A stretch of DNA of 64,000 nt. Origin: Rossellomorea marisflavi. GTDB taxonomy: Bacteria; Bacillota; Bacilli; Bacillales; Bacillaceae_B. Shown one piece after another: positions 1 through 7,745 of the stretch (its first letter is position 1; every line of letters begins with the position of its first letter). Location of the stretch: positions 321,501-385,500 of the forward strand of contig CP033051.1 in NCBI GenBank assembly GCA_003667865.1, in the 5' to 3' direction. Below the pieces are notes generated by a model. It was not told the DNA's origin and ran no database searches. It worked only from the letters and a program-made list of their open reading frames with translations. Both the position numbers and the translations under genes were made by a program.

Positions 1-28
1 AATAACAATTAGATAGGAGATTCAGAAG

Positions 29-343
29 ATGCAATCCATTAAAAACAAAGAAACATTTGAAGAAGTCATTTCAGGCGCTGAGCCTGTTATTGTAAAATTT
101 CATGCAGACTGGTGTCCAGACTGCCGTCGAATGGATATGTTTATCGATGAGATCATGGAGCAATTCAATGGGTACACGTGGTATGACATCAATAAAGATG
201 AGCTTCCTGAAATTGCTGAACAGAATGCTGTAATGGGAATCCCGAGCCTTTTAGTTTTTCAAGATGGCGAAAAAATTGCTCACCTTCACAGCGCAAATGC
301 GAAAACTCCAGAACAGGTAACAGATTTCCTAAAAAGTCTTTAA
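29..343 (+). CDS. Thioredoxin-family protein
   Basis: A single-domain thioredoxin fold of 104 residues, the usual thioredoxin length. The redox motif is W28-C29-P30-D31-C32, that is CPDC rather than the CGPC of TrxA, and the cis-proline is P72 in GIPSLLVF. It has no signal peptide, so it should be a cytoplasmic thiol-disulfide oxidoreductase, probably reduced by the thioredoxin reductase at the other end of the window. The altered motif suggests a dedicated substrate rather than the general TrxA role. AGGAG stands at a good distance before the ATG, and a strong terminator follows, so it is the last gene of its transcript. The family is secure; the partner is unknown. Confidence 0.9.
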   Translation: MQSIKNKETFEEVISGAEPVIVKFHADWCPDCRRMDMFIDEIMEQFNGYTWYDINKDELPEIAEQNAVMGIPSLLVFQDGEKIAHLHSANAKTPEQVTDFLKSL

Positions 344-377
344 AAACAAGTTCTAACAATCTTACTCGACACGGATG

Positions 378-418
378 GCTTTAGAAGATGGACAATCTCA
401 TCTTCTAAAGCTATTTTT
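378..418 (+). terminator. Rho-independent terminator after the thioredoxin-like gene
   Basis: A perfect 13-bp stem (GCTTTAGAAGATG with its complement) encloses an 8-nt loop and is followed by a T-rich tract. Confidence 0.85.
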
Positions 419-434
419 ATGTTTTGCAACACAA

Positions 435-463
435 GAATAAAAACAGGTAACAGAGAAAAACTA
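435..463 (+). promoter_or_regulatory. Possible sigma-G promoter of the small spore-protein gene
   Basis: GAATA is followed after 17 nt by AAAACTA, 5 of 7 matches to the sigma-G -10 consensus CATACTA. The same AAGAATAAAAACA string precedes sspH about 650 bp downstream, which fits forespore control of both genes. The match is weak and is an inference. Confidence 0.3.
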
Positions 464-491
464 ACTCTATCTTTTTAGAGGAGGTCTTTCT

Positions 492-632
492 ATGACAAAA
501 AAATTTAACAACGGGAGTAAGAATCAAAACTCACCTAAGCTTGGAACTACTGAATTTGCTAATGAAATCACTAGCGGTGACAATAGTAAAGGTAATAAGC
601 ATAATAAAGATCAACGTACTAAAACACGATAA
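492..632 (+). CDS. Small acid-soluble spore protein, gamma-type-like
   Basis: A 46-residue, very hydrophilic, Asn/Lys/Ser-rich protein with no cysteine or tryptophan, as expected of minor spore proteins. Residues 18-25 read LGTTEFAN followed by E. This resembles the repeat unit of gamma-type SASP (SspE), where the germination protease GPR recognises TEFASE, so it probably serves as an amino-acid reserve in the spore core. AGAGGAGG precedes the ATG at normal spacing and a terminator follows directly. SspE normally has two or more such units; this protein has one, so it may be a minimal relative rather than SspE itself. The call rests on the motif, composition and length. Confidence 0.6.
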   Translation: MTKKFNNGSKNQNSPKLGTTEFANEITSGDNSKGNKHNKDQRTKTR

Positions 633-639
633 AATAGTA

Positions 640-670
640 AAAAAGCTGACCGTGATTGGTCAGCTTTTTT
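640..670. terminator. Bidirectional terminator between convergent small genes
   Basis: The stem AAAAAGCTGACC / GGTCAGCTTTTTT has a 6-nt loop, with A and T runs on both sides. It can stop both the spore-protein gene and the opposing small gene. Confidence 0.85.
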
Positions 671-678
671 ACTAGCAA

Positions 679-840
679 CTACTCATCATTACCAGTAATT
701 TTTATTGCAGGTGTATTGTTCTGGATGTAGTACGATGCACCTTCTTGGTCGATACTTTTATCTTCATAAAACTTTTCGTTTAATTTCATATTCGCTCGTG
801 TTGCTTCTTCATCAAACAAATATTTTAAATCCTCTTTCAC
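679..840 (-). CDS. Hypothetical 53-residue protein
   Basis: I do not recognise this small acidic protein, which starts (M)KEDLKYLFDEEATRAN and ends near KITGNDE. I chose the GTG start because AAGGGGTGAT stands 6-7 nt before it; an in-frame ATG six bases upstream would overlap that ribosome-binding site. It has no membrane segment or signal peptide. Codon use looks normal for the genome, and it is convergent with the spore-protein gene across a shared terminator. Its size and place among spore genes could suggest a sporulation role, but nothing in the sequence shows this. Confidence 0.5.
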   Translation of the reverse strand: MKEDLKYLFDEEATRANMKLNEKFYEDKSIDQEGASYYIQNNTPAIKITGNDE

Positions 841-917
841 CTTCATCACCCCTTCTACCTTTATTCTCTTCCTCCTTTTATTGGGCTATCCAGTTAGTTT
901 TTTCTAGACTACCAGTA

Positions 918-1060
918 AAATGGGTCCATTAATTTCCACTCCGGGGTGCTTGCTTTCTGCGGGAATTAAGCCTCCTTATCGCTGCGCTTCTGCTGGATCT
1001 CATCTGTCCCACTATTCCTGCAGTAATCAAGCCCTCTCCGCACCAACTAACTCTGTACAT
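918..1060. repeat. Degenerate copy of the dispersed ~140-160-bp palindromic repeat
   Basis: This stretch follows the same order of blocks as three better preserved copies in the window: GGTGCTTGCTTTC, GCGGG, GCCTCCT, TCTCA, CCTGCAG and TCAAGC. It has many substitutions and appears to be an old, decaying copy. It fills most of the gap before sspH; I see no gene in it. Confidence 0.65.
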
Positions 1061-1152
1061 GTTGATTACTCAATACTTTTACCAACCAAGAATAAAAACA
1101 TCACATTTGAAGAAAATACAATAGAAACATTAAGACAAAAGGAGTGTTGAGT

Positions 1153-1335
1153 GTGGAAGCGAATCGTGTAAAGCAGATTTTATCATCAACTGCAGAGATT
1201 GGTGTTACATATAACGGCGTTGCAGTATGGATTGATAAATTAAATGAAGACGGCCAAACAGCAACCGTTCATCTTCGTGGACCTCAAGAAGAAAGAACAG
1301 TTGTTGACATTTCTGAGCTTAAAGAAGTCCACTAA
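1153..1335 (+). CDS. sspH: H-type small acid-soluble spore protein
   Basis: The protein has 60 residues and matches the SspH family: (M)EANRVKQILSS at the start, then TYNGVAVWI and a C-terminal VVDISELKEV. H-type SASPs are minor spore-core proteins made in the forespore. I start it at the GTG that lies 8 nt after AAAGGAG. The GTG and TTG codons just upstream overlap or crowd that site, and family members start at this point. A strong terminator follows and separates it from the convergent DUF421 gene. AAGAATAAAAACA upstream may be part of a forespore promoter. Confidence 0.85.
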   Translation: MEANRVKQILSSTAEIGVTYNGVAVWIDKLNEDGQTATVHLRGPQEERTVVDISELKEVH

Positions 1336-1341
1336 TAGTGT

Positions 1342-1386
1342 TGAGGTTGTCTTTCTTGCACGACACAAAAGACAACCTCATTTTTA
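1342..1386 (+). terminator. Terminator after sspH
   Basis: The 13-bp stem TGAGGTTGTCTTT / AAAGACAACCTCA has a 13-nt loop and is followed by TTTTTATTTT. It also lies at the 3' end of the opposing DUF421 gene. Confidence 0.85.
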
Positions 1387-1388
1387 TT

Positions 1389-2114
1389 TTAATGAAAAAT
1401 CGGAGGAACATTTCGTACGTCTTCTTTTTTTAATGATAAATGAAGTTGTTCCTTTGCATTAATAGCACCATAAAAAACTCGACTTTCATCTGGTATATGC
1501 AATTCATTCAGTTTATCTATCACCCATTTCTTATCCTTTTGTAGTTTATCTAAAATATCCTCTTGAATGACCCCATCTAAGATAATCGGAATTTCATAAT
1601 CCCCTGTTTTTGCTTGTGAGCCTATTGCTTCAATATGCTCGACACGAACCAGTTCCTTATTGGGCACAAGTCGAACAGAAAGCATCCCATTTGCTTCAAC
1701 AAGCGCCATCTCAACATCACTTACATGAAAAACATTTTGCTCACGAAGCATCTGAAGAATGTTATCTATAGAATAGCGAATTTTCTTCATATTCTTTACT
1801 AGGAATATCCCTTTATAAACGACAATCGTTGGCTCAAAAGAGATAAGATTTCCAAACCGACGATGCTTTGTTTTCATATAGATAATGAGCTTATGTAAAA
1901 GGGCAATCACAATCATTGCTACTACCGTATGAATATGTTCAATTTTGGGATCTGCGATATCAGCTCCGACAACAGCACCAAGAACAAGAACCACAAGAAA
2001 ATCAAATACAGGTAACTCACCGACGGATCGCTTACCCATAAAGATTGTCAAAAGCAGCATAAAGGGAAGAATGGAAACAATTCTTAATATCACGATAAAC
2101 AGATCCCAAAGCAT
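1389..2114 (-). CDS. DUF421 membrane protein (YetF/YrbG family)
   Basis: A 241-residue protein with three N-terminal membrane segments (about residues 6-26, 37-55 and 60-80) and a cytoplasmic part holding the DUF421 fold. Family marks are MGKRSVGELPVFDFLVVLVLG near the start and FEPTIVVYKGIFLVKNMKK, then LREQNVFHVSDVEMALVEANG. Bacillus genomes carry several paralogues (YetF, YdfR, YkjA, YrbG), some tied to sporulation or envelope stress; the biochemical role is unknown. It is transcribed towards sspH and shares that terminator region. Length is typical and I see no defect. Confidence 0.85.
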   Translation of the reverse strand: MLWDLFIVILRIVSILPFMLLLTIFMGKRSVGELPVFDFLVVLVLGAVVGADIADPKIEHIHTVVAMIVIALLHKLIIYMKTKHRRFGNLISFEPTIVVYKGIFLVKNMKKIRYSIDNILQMLREQNVFHVSDVEMALVEANGMLSVRLVPNKELVRVEHIEAIGSQAKTGDYEIPIILDGVIQEDILDKLQKDKKWVIDKLNELHIPDESRVFYGAINAKEQLHLSLKKEDVRNVPPIFH

Positions 2115-2195
2115 GTTCAGTCACTCCAAATTTTTATTACTCAGCATTGCCGGTTTACTCCCTTTAGATTCCGCAAAAAACAATAAATACGAGTA

Positions 2196-2235
2196 TTGTA
2201 CAACTTGTATAATCTATGTATAATTATTGTATAAT
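2196..2235 (+). promoter_or_regulatory. sda promoter with three 11-bp phased repeats
   Basis: TTGTAC and TATAAT (2219-2224) are separated by exactly 17 bp, a near-perfect sigma-A promoter. Overlapping it are TTGTATAAT, ATGTATAAT and TTGTATAAT starting at 2205, 2216 and 2227, an exact 11-bp period. Read on the other strand each contains TTATACA, which resembles the first part of a DnaA box (TTATCCACA). In B. subtilis sda is controlled by DnaA, so these may be degenerate DnaA boxes; that is inference. Confidence 0.6.
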
Positions 2236-2258
2236 TTTATAAAGTAAGGATGAGTCCT

Positions 2259-2429
2259 ATGAATAGTAGCATGTCAAAGCTTTCTAATCCGTTACTCATC
2301 AAGACCTATCATCTGGCGATTGAATTAAATTTGGATAAACGTTTTATTAAAATGATTAGCGAAGAGCTAGAAAGAAGAAAGCTTTCACATTCGTTCTATC
2401 TTGTACATTATGATAAAACACCAATGTAA
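2259..2429 (+). CDS. sda: Sporulation histidine kinase inhibitor Sda
   Basis: A 56-residue protein whose core KLSNPLLIKTYHLAIELNL and RFIKMISEELERRKLSH aligns along the whole 46-residue Sda of B. subtilis. Sda binds sporulation kinases such as KinA and blocks phosphorelay entry when replication is perturbed. Here there are about six extra residues at each end, including the tail SFYLVHYDKTPM. AAGGA lies 8 nt before the ATG; a second ATG four codons on would give the classical N-terminus. The gene stands alone behind its own strong promoter. Confidence 0.85.
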   Translation: MNSSMSKLSNPLLIKTYHLAIELNLDKRFIKMISEELERRKLSHSFYLVHYDKTPM

Positions 2430-2530
2430 CACACCATTCTTATCTCCTTTTCACATGAAAATATACCAATAATAAATATCTCCCAAAAGGCTTACAATAA
2501 GTGACAAACATGATAAAGGAGATGGAATAG

Positions 2531-2818
2531 GTGATTTTTTACGCTTGTGTTAACTATGCTGAACATGACCCGAAAACGTACAAAGGAATTGAAGTAACAA
2601 CATTAGGAGATTCAAGCGATGTTGTTGCTAAGTTTGAATCCTATGATCCATTAGAGGATTACCGGAATTTTGTCAGCTGGTCTGAAGGTGTTGGCCTTGA
2701 TAATGTTGGTTTTTGCGATACCTTTAAACATTTTGCAAAGGACTACCAAGCAGTCTCTGAGGAAGCATCCGGTCAAATGCTTTCTATGGTATATGGTGAT
2801 CATCAAGATTGCTATTAA
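2531..2818 (+). CDS. Hypothetical protein, 95 residues
   Basis: I do not recognise a family. It is a soluble, acidic protein starting at GTG behind AAGGAGATGG. It contains KTYKGIEVTTLGDSSDVV and a C-terminal half with many aromatic residues (FVSWSEGVG, CDTFKHFAKDY). It has two cysteines, one near each end of the chain, and no signal peptide. It lies between sda and the DUF3231 gene on the same strand, but gaps of about 100 bp on each side argue for separate transcripts. The start signal and codon use support a real gene. Confidence 0.6.
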   Translation: MIFYACVNYAEHDPKTYKGIEVTTLGDSSDVVAKFESYDPLEDYRNFVSWSEGVGLDNVGFCDTFKHFAKDYQAVSEEASGQMLSMVYGDHQDCY

Positions 2819-2940
2819 TCCCTTACATAAATCCCCACATTTCCCATTAATGTTTCAATTCTTTTTCTCTTGATTGTGGAAGGATATAGATGTCCACAGA
2901 AAAAGGGGGCACATTTATGAAACTCTTAAGGAGGATGACA

Positions 2941-3453
2941 ATGGGAATCTTAAGTGGGAATCCTAAAGAAGAGCCGCTTCATTACGGTGAGGTATTTAGT
3001 ACATGGTCCTATTTATTAACTGCCAAGGGTGCTATTGCTGGTTACCAGACGTTACTTAACCATGCAGGAGATCATGATTTAAAGAAAATTCTAGATGAAA
3101 TCATTCAACTATGTAAGCAGGAAGAAAAGCAGATTGAAGAACTTTTAAAGGAGAATGGCGTTGCACTTCCTCCTTCCCCACCTGACCGCCCAGAAGCATG
3201 TCTTGATGATATCCCTACTGGTGCTCGCGTTCAGGATATGGAAATTGCTGCTACCCTTTCAATGGACGTTGCTGCTGGACTTGTAGCATGCAGTCAGATT
3301 ATCGGACAATCCATTCGCGAAGATGTTGCAATGATGTTTGGACAAATTCACGTTCAGAAAGCTCAGCTTGGAGCAAAAATCTTACGTATGAACAAAGAAA
3401 AAGGATGGCTTGTACCACCTCCTTTACATCAACATAAGAAACAAGACTGTTAG
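2941..3453 (+). CDS. DUF3231 family protein
   Basis: A 170-residue soluble protein opening with MGILSGNPKEEPLHYGE, the characteristic N-terminus of this Bacillaceae family, and containing AGYQTLLNHAGDHDL, PPSPPDRPEACLDDIP and MNKEKGWLVPPPLH. The fold is predicted to be a ferritin-like helical bundle with E/H clusters, and family members are often linked to spores or stress; the function is not established. I chose the ATG directly behind AAGGAGGATGAC, because upstream in-frame ATGs would add residues absent from the family. A bidirectional hairpin follows. Confidence 0.85.
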   Translation: MGILSGNPKEEPLHYGEVFSTWSYLLTAKGAIAGYQTLLNHAGDHDLKKILDEIIQLCKQEEKQIEELLKENGVALPPSPPDRPEACLDDIPTGARVQDMEIAATLSMDVAAGLVACSQIIGQSIREDVAMMFGQIHVQKAQLGAKILRMNKEKGWLVPPPLHQHKKQDC

Positions 3454-3460
3454 CCTAATG

Positions 3461-3505
3461 AAAGGGACGGACCTCCATGGCATATGCCGTAAGGTCCGTC
3501 CCTTT
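3461..3505. terminator. Bidirectional terminator of the GGGACGGACCT hairpin family
   Basis: AAAGGGACGGACCT pairs perfectly with AGGTCCGTCCCTTT around a 17-nt loop that is itself partly palindromic. It sits between convergent genes and reaches the stop codon of yclK. Related full or partial copies occur at 15989, 38290 and 62539. Confidence 0.85.
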
Positions 3506-4907
3506 AAAATGGAAAGATAATGATAAATTTAGTGCCCTTCCCTTCTTCACTTTGCACTTCAATCGTACCTTTGTGAAGATGTACCAATTGCTTTACGATG
3601 GAAAGCCCTAAACCAGATTCTCCGTATGGATTATTTGCTCTTGAAATATCCGCTTTGTAAAAGCGACGCCAAATAGATTCTACTTCCTTTGGATCAATCC
3701 CAATACCCGTATCCTCTATTTCAATAATGGTTTCAGTTCCAGCTTGTTTTCCCCTAAGCCAAATTGTACCATCCTTTGTGAACTGGATACTGTTCTTTGT
3801 TATATTGATCAGAATCTGAATAAGCCGATCATAATCCGCAAGAACTTTGTCTTCTACATTGCTTTCAACTACAATGACATTTCCCTTTTTTTCAGCTTGC
3901 GATTCAAGTTGTTCCTGGATTACTTCAAACACCTCACTAATAGCAATAGGTATTTTCGTTAACGTTATTTGATTTGACCTAATTCTTTCATAATCGAGAT
4001 TTTCATTTACAAGTCTTATCAGTCGTCTCGTTTCTTGTGTGACAAGCTGGAAGCCTTTTTCTTTTTGATCCTCTGGAATCATATCACTTTTCATGCCTTC
4101 AATGACTCCACGAATTGTTGTTAACGGTGTTCGAAGCTCATGGGAAACATCAGCCATAAACTGGCGTCTTCTACTTTCCAGACGATCAATTTCATCTTTG
4201 GATTCTTTTAATTTCCCAACCATTTTGTTAAAATCATCGGCTAAATCACCAATTTCATCAAAATTTGAGCTTGGAATATGGACATCATAATCACCAGCCG
4301 CTACCACTGAAGTTGCATCACGGATACGTTGAATTCTTTTGACATGTAGCTTGGATAAAACAATACTGACTAATAATGAAATAGATAAAGAGATAATGAC
4401 AATATAAAGAAGATATTGATTGATTTGACTGAGCATTTCCCTTGTTCCACTAATTGGAGAGATTAAGATTAACCCACCGGTTAGCTGCTCGTTAATCATT
4501 CTCGGGATGATGACCAACGATACTGCTTGATTAAAACGTCCGAGGTCTTGCTTAATGGAGACGCTTTTCCCTTCAGATATTAAGTTCCACTCTTCTTCTT
4601 TAAGCTGAATTCTAGGATACAAACCATTTCGAGAAAAGGATACAACTCCTTTTTCATTAAACGTAATTAAATCTATATTCCGCGCTTGTAGCAATTTACT
4701 ATATTCGTTCAATGGTAGAAACCTTCTAGGACCCGATTGATCTAAATCCGTTAGTATTTGCTCACCATAGGAAGTAAGTTCATCGACCTTATTTTCATAC
4801 ACTAAATTTTCAACATAATAGGAAAATAGTAAGCTTAATACTAGAAAAGCAATGATGAGAACACTAATATGACTTAGCAGTAGCTGATACAGGTATTTAA
4901 TCTTCAT
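3504..4907 (-). CDS. yclK: Sensor histidine kinase YclK
   Basis: Membrane histidine kinase of about 467 residues, closely similar along its length to B. subtilis YclK, including the start MKIKYLYQLLLSHIS. In order: a membrane segment (about 12-36), an extracytoplasmic sensor region, a second membrane segment (about 168-188), HAMP, HisKA with phospho-acceptor H256 in FMADVSHELRTPL, and HATPase_c with the N box (NITKNSIQFT), DTGIGID and GLGLSIV. The stimulus is not known. I start it at the internal ATG that matches YclK; it overlaps the end of the upstream regulator gene, so the two are translationally coupled. Confidence 0.92.
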   Translation of the reverse strand: MKIKYLYQLLLSHISVLIIAFLVLSLLFSYYVENLVYENKVDELTSYGEQILTDLDQSGPRRFLPLNEYSKLLQARNIDLITFNEKGVVSFSRNGLYPRIQLKEEEWNLISEGKSVSIKQDLGRFNQAVSLVIIPRMINEQLTGGLILISPISGTREMLSQINQYLLYIVIISLSISLLVSIVLSKLHVKRIQRIRDATSVVAAGDYDVHIPSSNFDEIGDLADDFNKMVGKLKESKDEIDRLESRRRQFMADVSHELRTPLTTIRGVIEGMKSDMIPEDQKEKGFQLVTQETRRLIRLVNENLDYERIRSNQITLTKIPIAISEVFEVIQEQLESQAEKKGNVIVVESNVEDKVLADYDRLIQILINITKNSIQFTKDGTIWLRGKQAGTETIIEIEDTGIGIDPKEVESIWRRFYKADISRANNPYGESGLGLSIVKQLVHLHKGTIEVQSEEGKGTKFIIIFPF

Positions 4908-5604
4908 TGGAAACCACCGATTCATCAAACTTATACCCTACACCCCAAACGGTATGCAGGTACGGCTGTTCCTTGCTGCCAATTTTGTTTCGTAAACGCT
5001 TAATATGAACATCGACCGTCCGCTCATCTCCATAAAAATCATAGCCCCAAACACGTTCTAATAACTGCTCTCTAGAAAATACCTGACGTGGATGCTGAAC
5101 TAGATAATATAGTAAATCAAACTCCTTTGGTGTAAGATTTGTTAAAGGCCTTCCGTTTCTCAGGACTTCACGAGTTTCTTTGCTTATTTTAAAATTTTCC
5201 GTTGTTACATAAGCAGTTGTTTCTGTTATAGGAGATGAATCTTGCTGAACTCTTCTCGTCACCGCTTTAATTCGAGCCATTAATGCGAGAGGACTAAACG
5301 GTTTTGTAACATAGTCATCTGCTCCAAGCTCCAGCCCTAGTACTTGGTCAGATTCACTATCCTTTGCCGTTAACATAATAATCGGCACCGTATTCTTATC
5401 ATCACGAACCTTACGGCAAATGGTTACTCCGTCCATATCTGGTAACATCCAATCTAAAATAACGAGATCCCATTGCTCATCTTTCGTGCGACGATACCCC
5501 TCTAACCCATTATGAACAAATTCTCCTTGAATGCCTTCTTTTAAGAAGAACATCTCAATCATAGAACAAACACTTTCATTATCTTCTACGACTAAAACCT
5601 TCAT
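4897..5604 (-). CDS. yclJ: Response regulator YclJ (OmpR family)
   Basis: A 235-residue regulator with an N-terminal receiver (phospho-acceptor D51 in VILDWMLPDMDG, acidic pocket E-D near residue 7, K in DYVTKPFSP) and a C-terminal winged helix (GYDFYGDERTVDVHIKRLRNKIG). The sequence follows B. subtilis YclJ closely. It should bind DNA as a dimer after phosphorylation by YclK, whose gene overlaps its 3' end. I use the ATG behind AGAGG; a GTG three codons upstream would sit on the ribosome-binding site. The upstream secreted repeat protein on the same strand is a natural candidate target but shows no clear binding site. Confidence 0.92.
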   Translation of the reverse strand: MKVLVVEDNESVCSMIEMFFLKEGIQGEFVHNGLEGYRRTKDEQWDLVILDWMLPDMDGVTICRKVRDDKNTVPIIMLTAKDSESDQVLGLELGADDYVTKPFSPLALMARIKAVTRRVQQDSSPITETTAYVTTENFKISKETREVLRNGRPLTNLTPKEFDLLYYLVQHPRQVFSREQLLERVWGYDFYGDERTVDVHIKRLRNKIGSKEQPYLHTVWGVGYKFDESVVSNED

Positions 5605-5709
5605 ATTTGTCACCTCTCACTAGAAAACGACTTCATCTATGTTTCTTCTGTACTATTATAATTGACTCTAGTGTAACCTTTAAACCTGAAACAAGAAAGA
5701 CCGTAATAA

Positions 5710-5789
5710 GATGAGGGTACCTCCAGGCTGTCACAGCTTAACCACAATAGTGCAGTTAAGACTGAAACTGCCTATAAGACACCCTCATC
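5710..5789. terminator. Long hairpin between the repeat-protein gene and yclJ
   Basis: GATGAGGGT pairs with ACCCTCATC about 60 nt away, and the interior holds a second partial stem (CTTAAC with GTTAAG). CTTTTCATTT follows on the plus side. The element is longer than a normal terminator but sits where the secreted repeat protein's transcript should end. Confidence 0.55.
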
Positions 5790-5828
5790 TTTTCATTTAT
5801 CGCTGTATGTGTATGTCATTCAAACCAT

Positions 5829-6722
5829 TTATAATGTATCTGATTCCTTTATATCCTCAGTCGTTGTAGCTTCCTCTTCAATCGGCTTTACTACATCTGA
5901 TCCTTGTCTGTGGTGCCCTTTATCACCGAAGCCTTGTCCATGATGACCTTTGCCACCGTCAAAGAAGAAACCTTTTTGTTTATTGAACGGGAATATCTCT
6001 AACTCTTTAGCTTCTTCAGCATAGTTTGTCACAATTTCTTCCATGATTTCTTTCGATGTTTTGTCTGTTGTATCAATGCCTAATTCTTTTGCTGCATTAC
6101 GTATTTGTGCTTCACGCACTTCTTTTGCGAGGTCACGGAATTCTTTACCTTCAGTTTCAATTCCAAGCTCTTTTGCTTTGTTTGTTAATTCACTCTCTGC
6201 AACTTCTTGTGCAAGGTCACGAAGCTCTTTCCCCTCTGTATCAATTCCCAATTCTTTTGCTTTATTCGTAATGGTCACCTGTTGGATTTCTTCCATTATG
6301 TCTCTACTATCTTTACCTTCTGTCTCAATTCCTAGTTCTGCCGCTTTATTCTTTAGTTCTACTTCATGAATCTCTCGTGCAAGCTCTCGGAGATCCTTAT
6401 CAGCTGTTTCAATCCCAAGCTCCGTTGCTTTCTTATTCAGTTCAACTTCCATCACTTCTTTGGCCAGAGCTTCTAACTCTTTTCCTTCTGTATCAATGCC
6501 TAATTCATCTGCTTTTTCCTTTAGAGCCTCTTCGTTAAATTTTTTTACAAAAGACCCTTTTCCTCTAAAACCTATTTCACTTTTCGTTTCCTTTTCATTG
6601 ACTTGTCCTTCTGTTACTTGGTCTATTGTTTGTTCGGTTGCTGCAAATGCCGGAACAGCTCCTAGGATTCCAAGTGATAGAGCACCTACCATGACATACG
6701 AAAATCTTTTTTTGTTAACCAT
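5829..6722 (-). CDS. Secreted protein with six 28-residue repeats and a His-Gly tail
   Basis: A 297-residue protein with a clear signal peptide (cleavage after AFA near residue 28). Residues about 70-237 consist of six tandem 28-residue units. The anchor ELGI falls at 73, 101, 129, 157, 185 and 213, an exact period, with the pattern KAxELGIxTEGKxxRDLAxEV; a seventh, degenerate start (KELEI) follows. Each unit is likely a helical hairpin. Residues 251-275 are Gly/His-rich (KGHHGQGFGDKGHHRQG), which could bind metal. I do not know the family. It has no lipobox or sortase signal, so it should be secreted or wall-associated. It is upstream of yclJK on the same strand but separated by a hairpin. 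Confidence 0.8.
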   Translation of the reverse strand: MVNKKRFSYVMVGALSLGILGAVPAFAATEQTIDQVTEGQVNEKETKSEIGFRGKGSFVKKFNEEALKEKADELGIDTEGKELEALAKEVMEVELNKKATELGIETADKDLRELAREIHEVELKNKAAELGIETEGKDSRDIMEEIQQVTITNKAKELGIDTEGKELRDLAQEVAESELTNKAKELGIETEGKEFRDLAKEVREAQIRNAAKELGIDTTDKTSKEIMEEIVTNYAEEAKELEIFPFNKQKGFFFDGGKGHHGQGFGDKGHHRQGSDVVKPIEEEATTTEDIKESDTL

Positions 6723-6860
6723 TATTCAATCCTCCTAAGCTTTGTTTTTGAATTCGCTCTCTTTACTTTGTCTTACACGATAAGCTTATCCAGAAGTTAT
6801 GACCAAACTATGAACAAACCTTTTCGATACATGGAAGAATTACATAACATTTTTGTTCTA

Positions 6861-7745
6861 TTATTGTAAAAACGTTTTAATCTCATATTTTTCTTTTTGC
6901 TCTTCTAACCAAGTTGCATATTCTGTTTGTAAGTCTTGATTAAATAATGTTTCTCTTATCTCTTCTGTGTTGTCCTCTAGAACAGCTTCTTGTGCTGCTT
7001 TTTTGTCTACTACTTGAATGATATGAAAGCCATACTCTGTTTCGACCGGATCACTAACCTCATCAATCTCCATTGCGAATGAAACATCCTCGAATGCTGT
7101 AACCATCTCACCTCTAGCAAAATATCCTAAATCTCCACCAGACTCTGCATTGGATGTATCTATAGAATACTCTTTAGCAAGCTCTGAAAAATCCGCTCCT
7201 TCATTGAGCTTCTGTTTTACCTCATTAGCTGTTTCAGCATCTTCTACCAGTATATGATTGGCTTTAACCTGCTCTGGTTGGTTGTAGTAGTCCTTATTCG
7301 TTTCAAAATACTCACTTATTTCTTCATCTGTAATCTCAATTCGGGATTCTAATAATTTTTCTGTTAGTAAATAACTCGTAATATTCTCTTTTACACCTTC
7401 AAGAGTTGTTCCACTCTGTTCAAGTGCTGCCTGTAACTCCTCTTCTCCTCCATATTCTTCGATAAGTACATCCACTTCTGCTTGTATCTCACTGTTTTCT
7501 ACTTTGATTTTTTGCTCTTTTGCTTCAAGATCAACAATCTTCTCAGCAATTAACGTTTCAAGTGCTGCGTCACCATATTGACCAACTAATATATTGTACA
7601 GCTCTTCTTTTTCAATGGTATTTCCACCAACCGTTGCCACCGCTTCTTGTTTTGAAAAAGCAAAGCTGATAAAGATTAGGGACGCCATCACTACAACTCC
7701 TAATGCAATAAATAACTTGTTCTTCCCTTTTACAACGTTTTCCAT
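6861..7745 (-). CDS. PrsA-like parvulin peptidyl-prolyl isomerase, membrane anchored
   Basis: A 294-residue protein with an N-terminal membrane segment (about 11-31), a SurA/PrsA-type chaperone region (about 36-150) and a parvulin domain (about 158-250) with VKANHILVEDAE, GGDLGYFARGEMV and GFHIIQVVDKK. It should fold secreted proteins at the outer face of the membrane. Unlike PrsA it has no lipobox cysteine, so the segment is either an uncleaved anchor or an ordinary signal peptide; B. subtilis YacD has a similar design. A gap of about 140 bp separates it from the repeat protein, so joint transcription is uncertain. Confidence 0.85.
   Translation of the reverse strand: MENVVKGKNKLFIALGVVVMASLIFISFAFSKQEAVATVGGNTIEKEELYNILVGQYGDAALETLIAEKIVDLEAKEQKIKVENSEIQAEVDVLIEEYGGEEELQAALEQSGTTLEGVKENITSYLLTEKLLESRIEITDEEISEYFETNKDYYNQPEQVKANHILVEDAETANEVKQKLNEGADFSELAKEYSIDTSNAESGGDLGYFARGEMVTAFEDVSFAMEIDEVSDPVETEYGFHIIQVVDKKAAQEAVLEDNTEEIRETLFNQDLQTEYATWLEEQKEKYEIKTFLQ

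Noticed and set aside
705-1150. Two plus-strand frames of about 75 codons
   Set aside because: The first is antisense to the small minus-strand gene, and the second crosses the degenerate palindromic repeat.
6043-6369. Antisense frames across the 28-residue repeat region
   Set aside because: They mirror the 84-bp repeat units of the real gene; composition is serine-rich and without start sites.
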